Below are positions 8,673 to 17,309 of a stretch of DNA of 64,000 nt, piece by piece. The notes under the pieces are model-generated. The model did no database searches and was not told the origin of the DNA. It saw only the letters and a program-made list of their open reading frames with translations. Origin of the DNA: Aestuariivivens insulae (GTDB taxonomy: Bacteria > Bacteroidota > Bacteroidia > Flavobacteriales > Flavobacteriaceae); contig NZ_JAKMCS010000002.1 of NCBI RefSeq assembly GCF_022662195.1, forward strand, positions 186,001 to 250,000, written 5' to 3'. Numbering within the stretch: position 1 is the first letter of the stretch; every line of letters begins with the position of its first letter. A program made the translations under genes and the position numbers.

Positions 8673-9092
8673 TCAGCTATTTTTTTCAGATAGATCTGCT
8701 AAAGTGGTATTTCTAAATACTTGTAGTGTACTGTCGCGCACTTGGATCATGAGTTTATGAACACTACAAAGATTCTCATCGGGACAATCATCGCACTTTT
8801 CGTAAAAGTTTAAACTCACACAGGGCACCATAGCTATAGGTCCTTCTAAGACACGCATCACTTCGGTCATTAATATATCGGATGGTGCTTTTCTAAGGTA
8901 ATACCCCCCATGCTTTCCTTTTTTAGACCCTAGTATACCTGCCTTTCTAAGGGTAAGCAAAATGCTTTCCAAAAATTTTTGCGGAATCGATTCACTTTTA
9001 GCGATCTCCCCAACCTGTGCCGGAGTTTCTTCTTCCCTTCTAGCAATATAGGTCAATGCCTTTAAGCCGTATTTTGTTTTTTTGGATAGCAT
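8673..9092 (-). CDS. Rrf2 family transcriptional regulator with Cys cluster
   Basis: Starting at ATG 9092-9090 (MLSKKTKYGLKALTYIA) the protein has about 139 residues, normal for Rrf2. It shows the winged-helix DNA-binding segment (IPQKFLESILLTLRKAGILGSKKGKHGGYYL) and a PCVSLNFYEKCDDCPDENLC cysteine cluster like the Fe-S ligands of IscR/NsrR-type members. Upstream codons open to 9185 lack family character. It lies just upstream of the cys operon in the same orientation and is divergent from the GH88 gene. Control of sulfur assimilation is likely by analogy with CymR and other Rrf2 regulators, but is inferred. Confidence 0.9.
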   Translation of the reverse strand: MLSKKTKYGLKALTYIARREEETPAQVGEIAKSESIPQKFLESILLTLRKAGILGSKKGKHGGYYLRKAPSDILMTEVMRVLEGPIAMVPCVSLNFYEKCDDCPDENLCSVHKLMIQVRDSTLQVFRNTTLADLSEKNS

Positions 9093-9150
9093 GCTGCTAA
9101 TATAAATAATTAACTTAAAACGATTAAATAAATTATTGGCTATAAAATAT

Positions 9151-9169
9151 GACTCAATTAAGTTGAGTC
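9151..9169. promoter_or_regulatory. Palindrome GACTCAA-N5-TTGAGTC, candidate operator
   Basis: A 7-base perfect inverted repeat sits about 60 bases upstream of the Rrf2 start codon, flanked on both sides by ATAT. Its location in the divergent promoter region and its dyad form suggest an operator for the Rrf2 dimer. Confidence 0.45.
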
Positions 9170-9178
9170 TATATAAAG

Positions 9179-9196
9179 TATACAATCGATTGTATA
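9179..9196. promoter_or_regulatory. Perfect 18-bp palindrome, candidate operator
   Basis: TATACAATCGATTGTATA is a perfect 18-base dyad, ten bases from the previous palindrome. It ends 9 bases before a TATATTTG (-7-like) element at 9206-9213 that would serve the GH88 gene. A protein bound here would cover the -33 region of that promoter. Confidence 0.5.
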
Positions 9197-9205
9197 AAAT
9201 TTTCC

Positions 9206-9213
9206 TATATTTG
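9206..9213 (+). promoter_or_regulatory. Possible -7 promoter element of the GH88 gene
   Basis: TATATTTG fits TAnnTTTG and lies 52 bases before the GH88 start codon. A TTG occurs at 9190-9192, but the 13-base spacing is short, so the promoter assignment is tentative. Confidence 0.35.
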
Positions 9214-9265
9214 TTCTGTTAACAAAGCGTTTATCTACTAGTGTTGTTTACATAAATTAAGCTCC

Positions 9266-10462
9266 ATGAACAAAACCTCTTTTTACTTTGCCTTTTTAAT
9301 TATCACTTTGGCTGTTATTAGCTGTAACGATAAGACTCCCATATCCTTTAATTTGGATAATACTATTATAGAAAATGCAGAAGCACAATATACAGTGCTT
9401 TCGGATTCTATAATTTCAACGTTTGAAAGCAAAAAATTTATTCCTAGAACCACTAATAATAAAGACGAAGTAAAATTAGTAGGCATTTACGATTGGACCA
9501 GTGGTTTTTATGCTGGTTCGTTATGGTATTTAAACCTATTAACCAATAACCCCAAATGGGAGAATTTAGCTTTAGAATACACCAAAAAGTTAGATTCTAT
9601 TAAACATTGGGAAGGTAATCATGATGTAGGATTCATTATTGAGTGTTCATATGGAAACGCCTTAAAAAGAACACCTTCTAAGGTATTTGATAGTGTTATT
9701 GTTAGAACGGCTAAATCTTTAGCGACGCGATTCCGTCCTAATGCAGGTATTATTCAATCTTGGGATGCTTCAAAAAAATGGAACTGTCCAGTAATTATTG
9801 ATAACATGATGAACCTCGAATTGCTTTTTCACGCCACTAGAATTTCTGGTGATTCTACCTATTACAATATAGCGGTTTCACATGCTAACAAAACATTAGA
9901 AAATCATTTTAGGCCGGACAACAGTTCTTACCATGTATTAAATTATGATACAGTAAATGGTGGAGTCTTGAGCAAAAACACGCATCAAGGTCTATCTGAC
10001 GATTCTGCCTGGGCCAGAGGTCAAGCTTGGGGGCTGTATGGTTACACCGTTTGTTATAGAGAAACAAAAGACAAAAGGTACTTAGATCAAGCTCTAAAAA
10101 TAGCTGAATACATTAAAAATCATCCTAACTTACCTAAGGATAAAATCCCTTATTGGGATTATAATGCTCCAGCCCTAGAAAAAACACCGAGAGACGCCTC
10201 TGCTGCTGCAATTGCGGCCTCTGCTTTATATGAGTTAATTACTTATCTTGACGACAAAGGACAGCAATACAAGCAATTTGCGGACGAGATCATGACCAAC
10301 TTATGCAAAGCGCCCTATTTTGCAGACAAGGGAACCAATGCTGGATTTTTATTAAAGCATTCTGTTGGAAGTCTCCCTCATGGTGTTGAAATTGATGTCC
10401 CCTTAAATTATGCAGATTATTACTTTTTGGAAGCTTTGTACAGATTTAAAAACACCCATTAA
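9266..10462 (+). CDS. Glycoside hydrolase family 88 lipoprotein (unsaturated glucuronyl hydrolase)
   Basis: The 398-residue protein starts with a lipoprotein signal (FAFLIITLAVISC, lipobox Cys near residue 20), so it is probably membrane-anchored in the periplasm or outer membrane. The (alpha/alpha)6 barrel shows the GH88 hallmarks: HDVGF with Asp120, IIDNMMN with Asp179, which match the two catalytic aspartates of the family, and WARGQAWGLYGY. GH88 enzymes hydrate the 4,5-unsaturated uronic acid left by polysaccharide lyases. No lyase or SusCD lies beside it. It stands alone between the Rrf2 regulator and methionine genes. Confidence 0.9.
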   Translation: MNKTSFYFAFLIITLAVISCNDKTPISFNLDNTIIENAEAQYTVLSDSIISTFESKKFIPRTTNNKDEVKLVGIYDWTSGFYAGSLWYLNLLTNNPKWENLALEYTKKLDSIKHWEGNHDVGFIIECSYGNALKRTPSKVFDSVIVRTAKSLATRFRPNAGIIQSWDASKKWNCPVIIDNMMNLELLFHATRISGDSTYYNIAVSHANKTLENHFRPDNSSYHVLNYDTVNGGVLSKNTHQGLSDDSAWARGQAWGLYGYTVCYRETKDKRYLDQALKIAEYIKNHPNLPKDKIPYWDYNAPALEKTPRDASAAAIAASALYELITYLDDKGQQYKQFADEIMTNLCKAPYFADKGTNAGFLLKHSVGSLPHGVEIDVPLNYADYYFLEALYRFKNTH

Positions 10463-10472
10463 ACTGTAAAAA

Positions 10473-10850
10473 TTAAACGTAATTTAAGGCTTGTTCCAAA
10501 TCGGCAATAATATCGTCTATATGCTCTAAGCCTACAGATATACGTACCGAACCATCGGTAATACCTACTGCCGCCTTTACTCCTGGCTCTACTTTAGCAT
10601 GTGTTGTGCTTGCCGGGTGGGTTACAATAGTTCTCGTATCTCCTAAATTAGCCGACAACGAGCACATTTTTATATGATCAAAAAATGCACGCCCACCTGC
10701 TTTACAACCTTCAACTTCAAAAGCAACAATATTTCCTCCTAATCGCATTTGCTTTTTGGCAATATCGTATTTAGGGTGCGATTTCAAAAACGGTTATTTA
10801 CCTCATCTTTATTTAGGGTGACTTTCTAAAAACACCCATTTGGAAATATT
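10473..10850 (-). pseudogene. 3' fragment of O-succinylhomoserine sulfhydrylase (partial duplicate of metZ)
   Basis: An open frame of 104 codons is nearly identical to the last 100 residues of the intact gene at 12601-13767 (shared SHPKYDIAKKQMRLGGNIVA, KMCSLSANLGDTRTIVTHPA). Upstream of 10787 the DNA still resembles the intact gene for about 60 bases (ATTTAGGGTG/CTTTCTAAAAAC) but is frame-disrupted, after which similarity ends. The PLP-binding lysine and the N-terminal three quarters are missing, so the fragment cannot be a working enzyme. Differences such as CKAGG for GIEGG and HIKMC for NIKMC show it is not a recent exact copy. Confidence 0.85.
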
Positions 10851-10969
10851 CCATCTCACTTAGGTTATAATTGATTTAATGAATTATACTAAGCAATAAG
10901 AAATCACATACAACTCAAAAAAGGTTTTGAGTAAACCAGCTTTTAAACTTAAATAAATTGACTTATAAT

Positions 10970-11917
10970 CTATTTTAAAGAAAGTGCTTCACTAATTAAA
11001 TCAGCAGGAATTGCAAATCCAAGTCCTTCAATTCCAAAACCAGATAATTTGGCATTAACGACACCCAGCACCTCTCCTTTCTTACTAATCATAGGCCCGC
11101 CACTATTTCCACCATTAATACTGGCATCAGTCTGAATTAACTTAATCCCTTCACGTTCTCTGTCTCCTGAAATAATACCTTTACTCATCGTATTACCAAG
11201 TTCTATCGATTTTGGAGTCCCAATGACAAAAATATCATCACCCATACTATAATTCTTTTTGTCGGGCAAATTGAAATGTTTTTCAAAAGTATTATCAACC
11301 TTAAGTAACGCTAAATCTAAATCTTCATTCTGTCTAATTAATTTAGCATTAAGACTTTTTCCTTCTTTGGTCAATACGGTAATTTCATCTTTAGAATTAG
11401 CGACAACATGGAAGTTAGTAATCAAATAACCATCATTACTTACAACAAATCCGCTACCATGCCCCTCTTTTACTTTTACTGTCAATGCTGCCTTTATAGC
11501 ATCTTCTAAATTACTTACCGCATTCCCTTTACTTAACTCTATAACTTCCATCTTAGGGGCAATAACATTACTTTCCTTAGATAAAAAATCTTGAACTTTT
11601 TGATCATTTATGAAATTTAAAAATGATTTCGATATTGCATCATTAACAGCCATAGTCGCCGTTTCTTTTTTATTATAATCTATAGAAAACTCTCCTGAAA
11701 CAGCATCAAATTTCCTTTTGTATAAATTTTGCCCATAAAAATCTAAAAAACTCCATTCTATCCCTACATCTGCTTTAACAAAGGCCATCGTCGTTCTTGC
11801 AGCCCTTTGATGGACTAATTGTATATCTAATTTACTTATTTTAGCACTTAAATACGATGAATTAGATTTGCTTTTAAAAATAGTATTTGTAGAATCTGTA
11901 TACTTATACTTCAACAA
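10970..11917 (-). CDS. HtrA-like trypsin-fold serine protease domain (3' part of an interrupted gene)
   Basis: The C-terminal half is an S1C protease domain with the full triad: His in ITNFHVV, Asp in NEDLDLALLKV, Ser in INGGNSGGPM. No PDZ domain follows. The listed start is a weak TTG. The same frame stays open upstream without a good start to codon 12109, where it meets the TAA that ends the lipoprotein frame at 12110-12493. Protein-like sequence (EGQKFLFVKNTEFDIDEKDL) fills that stretch. I therefore think it is the distal part of one roughly 507-residue gene split by a nonsense codon. Whether any active protease is made is open. Confidence 0.75.
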   Translation of the reverse strand: MLKYKYTDSTNTIFKSKSNSSYLSAKISKLDIQLVHQRAARTTMAFVKADVGIEWSFLDFYGQNLYKRKFDAVSGEFSIDYNKKETATMAVNDAISKSFLNFINDQKVQDFLSKESNVIAPKMEVIELSKGNAVSNLEDAIKAALTVKVKEGHGSGFVVSNDGYLITNFHVVANSKDEITVLTKEGKSLNAKLIRQNEDLDLALLKVDNTFEKHFNLPDKKNYSMGDDIFVIGTPKSIELGNTMSKGIISGDREREGIKLIQTDASINGGNSGGPMISKKGEVLGVVNAKLSGFGIEGLGFAIPADLISEALSLK

Positions 11918-12109
11918 AATATTATTTAATGATTCTGTAAAAATAGAATTATCAAAGCTTATATCTTCATTATTCGAATCAATTTCCTTGAATTTGTATT
12001 TTTTGTTCTTCTTTAGTGCACGGTGTCTTATTCTTCTAATTTTAAGATCTTTTTCATCTATATCAAACTCGGTATTCTTAACAAATAAAAACTTTTGACC
12101 CTCGCTCTT

Positions 12110-12493
12110 TTATGCAATTGGAATTAATTTGTTTTTATTTATTACTTCTCTTTTATAATTAAAACTTTTAGGGCCATAATCCAAAAATGGAGGATAAAAA
12201 AGAAGTCCAAAAGGAACCCATGACATTATGTATAATGGCGATTTTTGATTTTGGTAATGAACTAGATATTCATCTTTATACCCTTCGGTAACAATCTTAA
12301 TTTGTTTTACACCTCTATCCCTTCTTAGCTTGGAAACAACAGATTTACCTTCCCCCTGTTTGACTCCATTTACATATACTATAGATTTACTGCTCTTAGT
12401 TTGAACACTTACCTTTTGCTGTTTCCCATTAAGAACTGAAGCGCAATTACTCAATAATAATGCGCATAATAATAGACTAAATACTTTTTTCAT
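12110..12493 (-). CDS. Small lipoprotein, 5' part of the interrupted protease gene
   Basis: The 127 residues begin with a lipoprotein signal (MKKVFSLLLCALLLSNC). Then follow a beta-rich PEGA-like stretch (SSKSIVYVNGVKQGEGKSVV) and a conserved-looking YIMSWVPFGLLFYPPFLDYGPKS segment. The frame ends at TAA 12112-12110, and the protease frame continues directly in the same phase after that codon. Either this is a stand-alone lipoprotein, or, more likely, the N-terminal anchor of a lipoprotein-protease now cut by a stop. It would be exported to the periplasmic face. Confidence 0.7.
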   Translation of the reverse strand: MKKVFSLLLCALLLSNCASVLNGKQQKVSVQTKSSKSIVYVNGVKQGEGKSVVSKLRRDRGVKQIKIVTEGYKDEYLVHYQNQKSPLYIMSWVPFGLLFYPPFLDYGPKSFNYKREVINKNKLIPIA

Positions 12494-12600
12494 TGGTTGG
12501 TTTTTAATAAATGTAATCCATATTAGACAACAGCTAATATATTACTTTATCTACAAAATACATCAATTAACAAGAAAAATATCATCAAACATAAAAAGTA

Positions 12601-13767
12601 TTACTTACCTAGTGCCTGCTCCAAATCGGCAATAATATCGTCTACATGCTCTAAGCCTGCAGATATACGCACCGAACCATCGGTAATTCCAACAGCCGCT
12701 TTTACTTCTGGCTCTACTTTAGCATGTGTTGTACTTGCCGGGTGGGTTACAATGGTTCTTGTATCTCCCAAATTAGCCGACAACGAGCACATTTTTATAT
12801 TATCAAAAAATGCACGCCCACCTTCTATACCTCCTTCAACTTCAAAAGCAACGATATTCCCTCCCAATCGCATTTGTTTTTTGGCAATATCGTATTTAGG
12901 GTGCGACTTCAAAAACGGATATTTCACCCATTTCACTTTAGGATGGCTTTCTAAAAACTCAGCTATTTTAAGGGCATTCTCACAGTGCTTTTCTGTCCTT
13001 ACCGCTAATGTTTCTAAAGATTTTGACAATACCCATGCATTAAACGGACTCATAGATGGTCCTGTAAGACGTGAAAACAAATAAATTTCCCGTATTAATT
13101 CCTTTTTGCCCACAGCAACGCCACCTAATACACGTCCTTGTCCGTCCATTAGTTTAGTGGCAGAATGTATAACTATATCGGCACCATGCTTAATAGGGTT
13201 TTGTAAGTACGGTGTTGCAAAACAATTATCTATAACCAAGAGTATATTATGCCTTTTGCAAATAGCACTTAATAAGTCTAAATCAATAACATCAACCCCA
13301 GGATTGGTAGGGGTTTCTGCATATAAAAATTTTGTGTTCGGCTTAATTAAGCTTTCTATGGTTTCTACCTCGTTGATATTAAAATACGAGCACTCGATAT
13401 TCCATTTGGGGAAATATTTTGTAAACAATCCATGAGTAGCTCCAAATACCGAACTACAAGACACCACATGGTCACCCGCATCCAATAATGTAGCAAATGT
13501 TGAAAATACTGCTGCCATGCCACTAGCAAAAGCAAAACCGCTCTCCGCTCCTTCCATCACACATACCTTCTCTACAAATTCGTTTACATTGGGATTACTG
13601 TAACGACTGTATAAATCACGTTGTTTTTCTTCAGCAAATGAGGCGCGCATTTCCTCGGCATCATCAAACACAAAACCCGATGTTAAATACAAGGGCACTG
13701 AATGTTCTGAAAACTGTGTCGTTTCCGTTTGAGTTCGTATTGCTGAAGTTTCAAATTTTTTGCTCAT
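12601..13767 (-). CDS. metZ: O-succinylhomoserine sulfhydrylase-type PLP enzyme
   Basis: The 388-residue Cys/Met-metabolism PLP enzyme has the lysine motif SATKLMDGQGRVLGG (Lys205), YSRYSNPN near residue 55, and the C-terminal THPASTTHAKV and GLEHVDDIIADLEQAL. It should form homocysteine from an O-acylhomoserine and sulfide. It is the last gene of the riboswitch-controlled operon. Because the fused MetX domain upstream is annotated as an acetyltransferase type, the true acyl group used by this enzyme and by the MetY paralogue cannot be settled from sequence. A broken copy of its 3' end lies at 10473-10850. Confidence 0.9.
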   Translation of the reverse strand: MSKKFETSAIRTQTETTQFSEHSVPLYLTSGFVFDDAEEMRASFAEEKQRDLYSRYSNPNVNEFVEKVCVMEGAESGFAFASGMAAVFSTFATLLDAGDHVVSCSSVFGATHGLFTKYFPKWNIECSYFNINEVETIESLIKPNTKFLYAETPTNPGVDVIDLDLLSAICKRHNILLVIDNCFATPYLQNPIKHGADIVIHSATKLMDGQGRVLGGVAVGKKELIREIYLFSRLTGPSMSPFNAWVLSKSLETLAVRTEKHCENALKIAEFLESHPKVKWVKYPFLKSHPKYDIAKKQMRLGGNIVAFEVEGGIEGGRAFFDNIKMCSLSANLGDTRTIVTHPASTTHAKVEPEVKAAVGITDGSVRISAGLEHVDDIIADLEQALGK

Positions 13768-13841
13768 TTTGTTTTACTTTTTTTGCCACGAATTCACAAA
13801 TTTGCTTTATTCATTCGTATATAAGTGACTCCTTTTCTTTT

Positions 13842-13866
13842 ATTCCCACATTCGTGGGAATGACAA
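13842..13866. repeat. Palindromic intergenic repeat TTCCCAC...GTGGGAATGACA
   Basis: TTCCCACATTCGTGGGAA (13843-13860) is an inverted repeat followed by TGACA in the metZ-metXthrA spacer. It is related to the elements at 25706-25730 and 25751-25779. Confidence 0.6.
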
Positions 13867-13905
13867 TCTCAATTGAAATCTCAAAATAATTTGAGAAGTT
13901 CTTCT

Positions 13906-16900
13906 CTAATTTATATGTTTAGATAATCTTAAAATATCTCCAAAAACACCTCTGGCCGTTACTTCGGCTCCTGCTCCTGCCCCTTGTATTACAATAGGCT
14001 GTTCGCCATAACTTTCGGTAAATATTTCAAAAATGGCATCACTTCCTTTTACATGTCCTAAAGTACTATCTTCTGGAATAGATACCAATTTCACTTCTAA
14101 ATTCCCTTTGTCCTGTGACAAATCGCCCGACAAATCACCTACATAACGCAACACGTGGTTTGGCTTTTGACTGTCTTTTATCTTTTGGAATTCTTCATCT
14201 AAAACATCCAGTTGCCCCAAAAATTCGGCTACCGAAATGTTTTGATAGGCTTCTGGGATTAAATTTTGAACCGAAACATCTTCAAATTCATTTTGTAAAT
14301 CCAATTCCCTAGCCAAAATCAATAACTTTCTTGCCACATCATTTCCTGAAAAATCCTCACGAGGGTCTGGCTCCGTAAATCCTTTATCGATAGTCTCCTG
14401 AACTATAGCACTAAACGGCTTGTCCTGTACCGAAAAATTATTGAACAAATAACTTAAAGTCCCTGAAAACACACCGCGTATTCTTGTAATGTTCTCTCCA
14501 GATTCGTGCAACAATTTAATGGTATCTATTAATGGTAACCCTGCACCAACTGTGGTTTCGTACAAATATTGTTTGTTATGTCCCTTTAGATGAACACGTA
14601 AATCTTTATAGAAATCATAAGAAATAGTATTGGCTATTTTATTGGACGACACCAAATCGAAACCAGCATCTACCAAAGGGGCATAGTTATCATGAAATGC
14701 CGCACTTGCCGTATTATCTACCGCAATCAAGTTTTCTAAATGGTGTGCTCTAGCAAAAGCTATAACATCCTCAACATTACTTTCTTGCAACGTGGTTTCA
14801 ATATTTTGTCTCCAATTGGCATCCACGCCATTTTTATTAAGTAAGAGTTTTCTGGAATTGGCAATAGCAAACACATTTAAGTTAACTCCCTTTCGCTTTT
14901 CAATATCGTCCTTAGATTTTAAAATCTGGTTGATTAGGGCGCCACCTACACCACCATGTCCAAAAATAGCAATATTTATCTTTTTTGAAATTCCGAAAAT
15001 CTCACCATGGATAACGTTTAAGGCTTTATGTAACTGGGTTTTCCTAACCACCAAACTCACATTTTTTCCTGTAACCGTGTTATTAAACAGCAAGGGTGTG
15101 ATTTGGTTTTTTATCAAGGCATTGAATGGCTTGTGGAACGAACTCAGCTCTATCCCTACAATAGAAATAACAGACACATCATCGACCACATCTATTTTGT
15201 TAACGTCCTGCGAATAGAAATCTTTTTCAAATTCACGTTCTAAAGCAATAACGGCCTGTGTCGCTTTATCGGCATCAATTATGAGCCCGATTCCTCTTTC
15301 TGAAGACCCTTGCGAAATAATGCTAACACTAATATCCTTATTCGCCAAAGCTCCAAATATTCGGGCATCTACCCCACTTTTCCCTAACAGGCCACGACCT
15401 TCTAAGTTCAATAAGGCTACATTATCCAATACCGATAGTGACGTCACTTCCTTCGAGCTTGGCTTTGCCGTAATTAGGGTACCTTCGTCGTCTGCATTAA
15501 AAGTATTTAAAATACGTAGATTGATATTTTTTTCAACCAACGGAATAATGGTCTTGGCATGCAATACATTGGCTCCAAAATTAGCCAACTCATTAGCCTC
15601 ACTAAACGACAATTCCTTAATTTTTTTGGCATCTTCAACCAAATCTGGATTGGCTGTGTAAATACCATTTACGTGGGTGTAGTTTTGCAGCTCTTCGGCA
15701 TCTAAATAATTTGCCAATAAGGCTGCGGTATAGTTACTGCCATTTCTTCCTAAAGTGGTGGTTTCATTTTTAGCGTTTGAAGCTATAAACCCTGTAACAA
15801 TATTAACAGCATCGCCATTGTTTTGCTTGAAATATGCTTTAATGTTGTCTTTTGAAAGTTGGGAAAGGGGCTGTGCATTGCCAAAAACATCATTGGTTTT
15901 AATAAGTTCCCTAGAGTCTGTTGCCTTGGCTTTTATTTGACGTTGGTTTAACAATGCCGAAACCATTTTCACGGACAATAATTCGCCTTGTGCCAAAATC
16001 TCGTCTTTGGTTTTCTTACTGAAATCCCTAAGCAAGCTAACCCCTTCAAATAATTTATCTAAAATTGAAAATTCTTCAGAAAAATCTATAGTAGGCAAAG
16101 GTTCTACTTGATATGTTTTGAAGGCTTCAAGCGAGGTTTTATAATCTTCGCCTTTTAAGGCTTCATCTAAAATAGTCTCAAGGTCATCGGTAGCATTACC
16201 TCTGGCGGAAACCACTACTGTGATACGCTCGCCAGCATTAACTTTATTTTCTATAATAGATAGGACGGTCTCCAATCCTTTTCCGTTGGCTAACGACTTA
16301 CCGCCAAACTTCAATACTTTCATTTTTTTCTTTTTAGAATTTGGCACAAAAATGCCTTCTATAATTTTTTCCAATTGTTCGTATTCCATTAAAAAGGCAT
16401 CATGCCCATGCACCGAATGTATTTCGTTATAGGTTACATTGGCATGGGTTACCGCCAATTGCTTATGGGTTTGCCTATTTTCTTCAGCTGTAAAAAACAA
16501 ATCGGAATCCACTCCTATAATATGTATGTTGGCCTCGATGAGTTCCAACACATTAAAATCGGCTTTACGGTCTTTGGTAACATCAATGGTCTTTAACAGC
16601 TGGTTCATTAATTTATAAGCCGACAATTGAAAACGCTCTTGTAACTTTTTACCATGATGAAGCAACCAGCTCTCCACATTGAAAATCTCCAAATCTTCAT
16701 TTTTGGAACGCTGAAAACGCTCCTTAAACGATTCTGGCGTACGGTAACATAGCATGGCATGCATACGGGCATCGTGCACTGGATTTTTGGAATTCAGTAA
16801 AAACTGTTCTTGTATTTGGCAATTGGCAATCAACCAATCGGTAGACTTCCAGTCGGTTGCCACGGTAATTAAGTTCTCGGTGAAATCGGGTTTTAAAACG

Positions 16901-17307
16901 GCCATTTCCCAAGCAATCCCTCCACCTAAAGAGCCTCCTATTGTTGCAAATAATTTTCCGGTATTGAGCCTTTCCAATCCTATTAAGAACAGACTGGCGA
17001 CATCGCGTGCGACAAAATCCTTATAGTTATCGATCACAAAACCATCGTAACCATTTCCTGGAATATTAAACGCCAAAACCGTATAGAGTTTGGTATCGAT
17101 AACCTTATTGTCACCAATTAAATCTTTCCACCAGCCATCTTCTCCCGAAACATTACTGTTTCCCGTTAGCGCATGGTTTACCAGCACTATTGGTGCCGTA
17201 CCCAACTCCAGACCGAACAGCTGATAGCTAAGCTTTATTTCAGGAATTAACGCTTTACTTCCTGTGATAAAGTCCTTAATAATGATATGTTCCAGCTCCT
17301 GTTTCAC
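13906..17307 (-). CDS. Trifunctional homoserine O-acetyltransferase / aspartokinase / homoserine dehydrogenase
   Basis: One 1133-residue frame joins three enzymes. Residues 1-328 are an alpha/beta-hydrolase of the MetX type (HALTGNSNV, nucleophile elbow GGSLGGG, catalytic His in HGHDAFL). Residues 329-770 are aspartokinase (VLKFGGKSLANGKGL, LGRNGSNYTAALLA, ACT region SIISQGSSERGIGLIID). Residues 773-1133 are homoserine dehydrogenase (IAIFGHGGVGGALINQIL, TTVGAGLPLIDTI, EPDPREDFSGNDVARKLL). The protein covers aspartate to aspartyl phosphate, semialdehyde to homoserine, and homoserine acylation. A methionine at residue 329 preceded by four lysines could be an internal start giving free ThrA. Such fusions are known in Flavobacteriia. 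Confidence 0.93.
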   Translation of the reverse strand: MKQELEHIIIKDFITGSKALIPEIKLSYQLFGLELGTAPIVLVNHALTGNSNVSGEDGWWKDLIGDNKVIDTKLYTVLAFNIPGNGYDGFVIDNYKDFVARDVASLFLIGLERLNTGKLFATIGGSLGGGIAWEMAVLKPDFTENLITVATDWKSTDWLIANCQIQEQFLLNSKNPVHDARMHAMLCYRTPESFKERFQRSKNEDLEIFNVESWLLHHGKKLQERFQLSAYKLMNQLLKTIDVTKDRKADFNVLELIEANIHIIGVDSDLFFTAEENRQTHKQLAVTHANVTYNEIHSVHGHDAFLMEYEQLEKIIEGIFVPNSKKKKMKVLKFGGKSLANGKGLETVLSIIENKVNAGERITVVVSARGNATDDLETILDEALKGEDYKTSLEAFKTYQVEPLPTIDFSEEFSILDKLFEGVSLLRDFSKKTKDEILAQGELLSVKMVSALLNQRQIKAKATDSRELIKTNDVFGNAQPLSQLSKDNIKAYFKQNNGDAVNIVTGFIASNAKNETTTLGRNGSNYTAALLANYLDAEELQNYTHVNGIYTANPDLVEDAKKIKELSFSEANELANFGANVLHAKTIIPLVEKNINLRILNTFNADDEGTLITAKPSSKEVTSLSVLDNVALLNLEGRGLLGKSGVDARIFGALANKDISVSIISQGSSERGIGLIIDADKATQAVIALEREFEKDFYSQDVNKIDVVDDVSVISIVGIELSSFHKPFNALIKNQITPLLFNNTVTGKNVSLVVRKTQLHKALNVIHGEIFGISKKINIAIFGHGGVGGALINQILKSKDDIEKRKGVNLNVFAIANSRKLLLNKNGVDANWRQNIETTLQESNVEDVIAFARAHHLENLIAVDNTASAAFHDNYAPLVDAGFDLVSSNKIANTISYDFYKDLRVHLKGHNKQYLYETTVGAGLPLIDTIKLLHESGENITRIRGVFSGTLSYLFNNFSVQDKPFSAIVQETIDKGFTEPDPREDFSGNDVARKLLILARELDLQNEFEDVSVQNLIPEAYQNISVAEFLGQLDVLDEEFQKIKDSQKPNHVLRYVGDLSGDLSQDKGNLEVKLVSIPEDSTLGHVKGSDAIFEIFTESYGEQPIVIQGAGAGAEVTARGVFGDILRLSKHIN

Positions 17308-17309
17308 CC

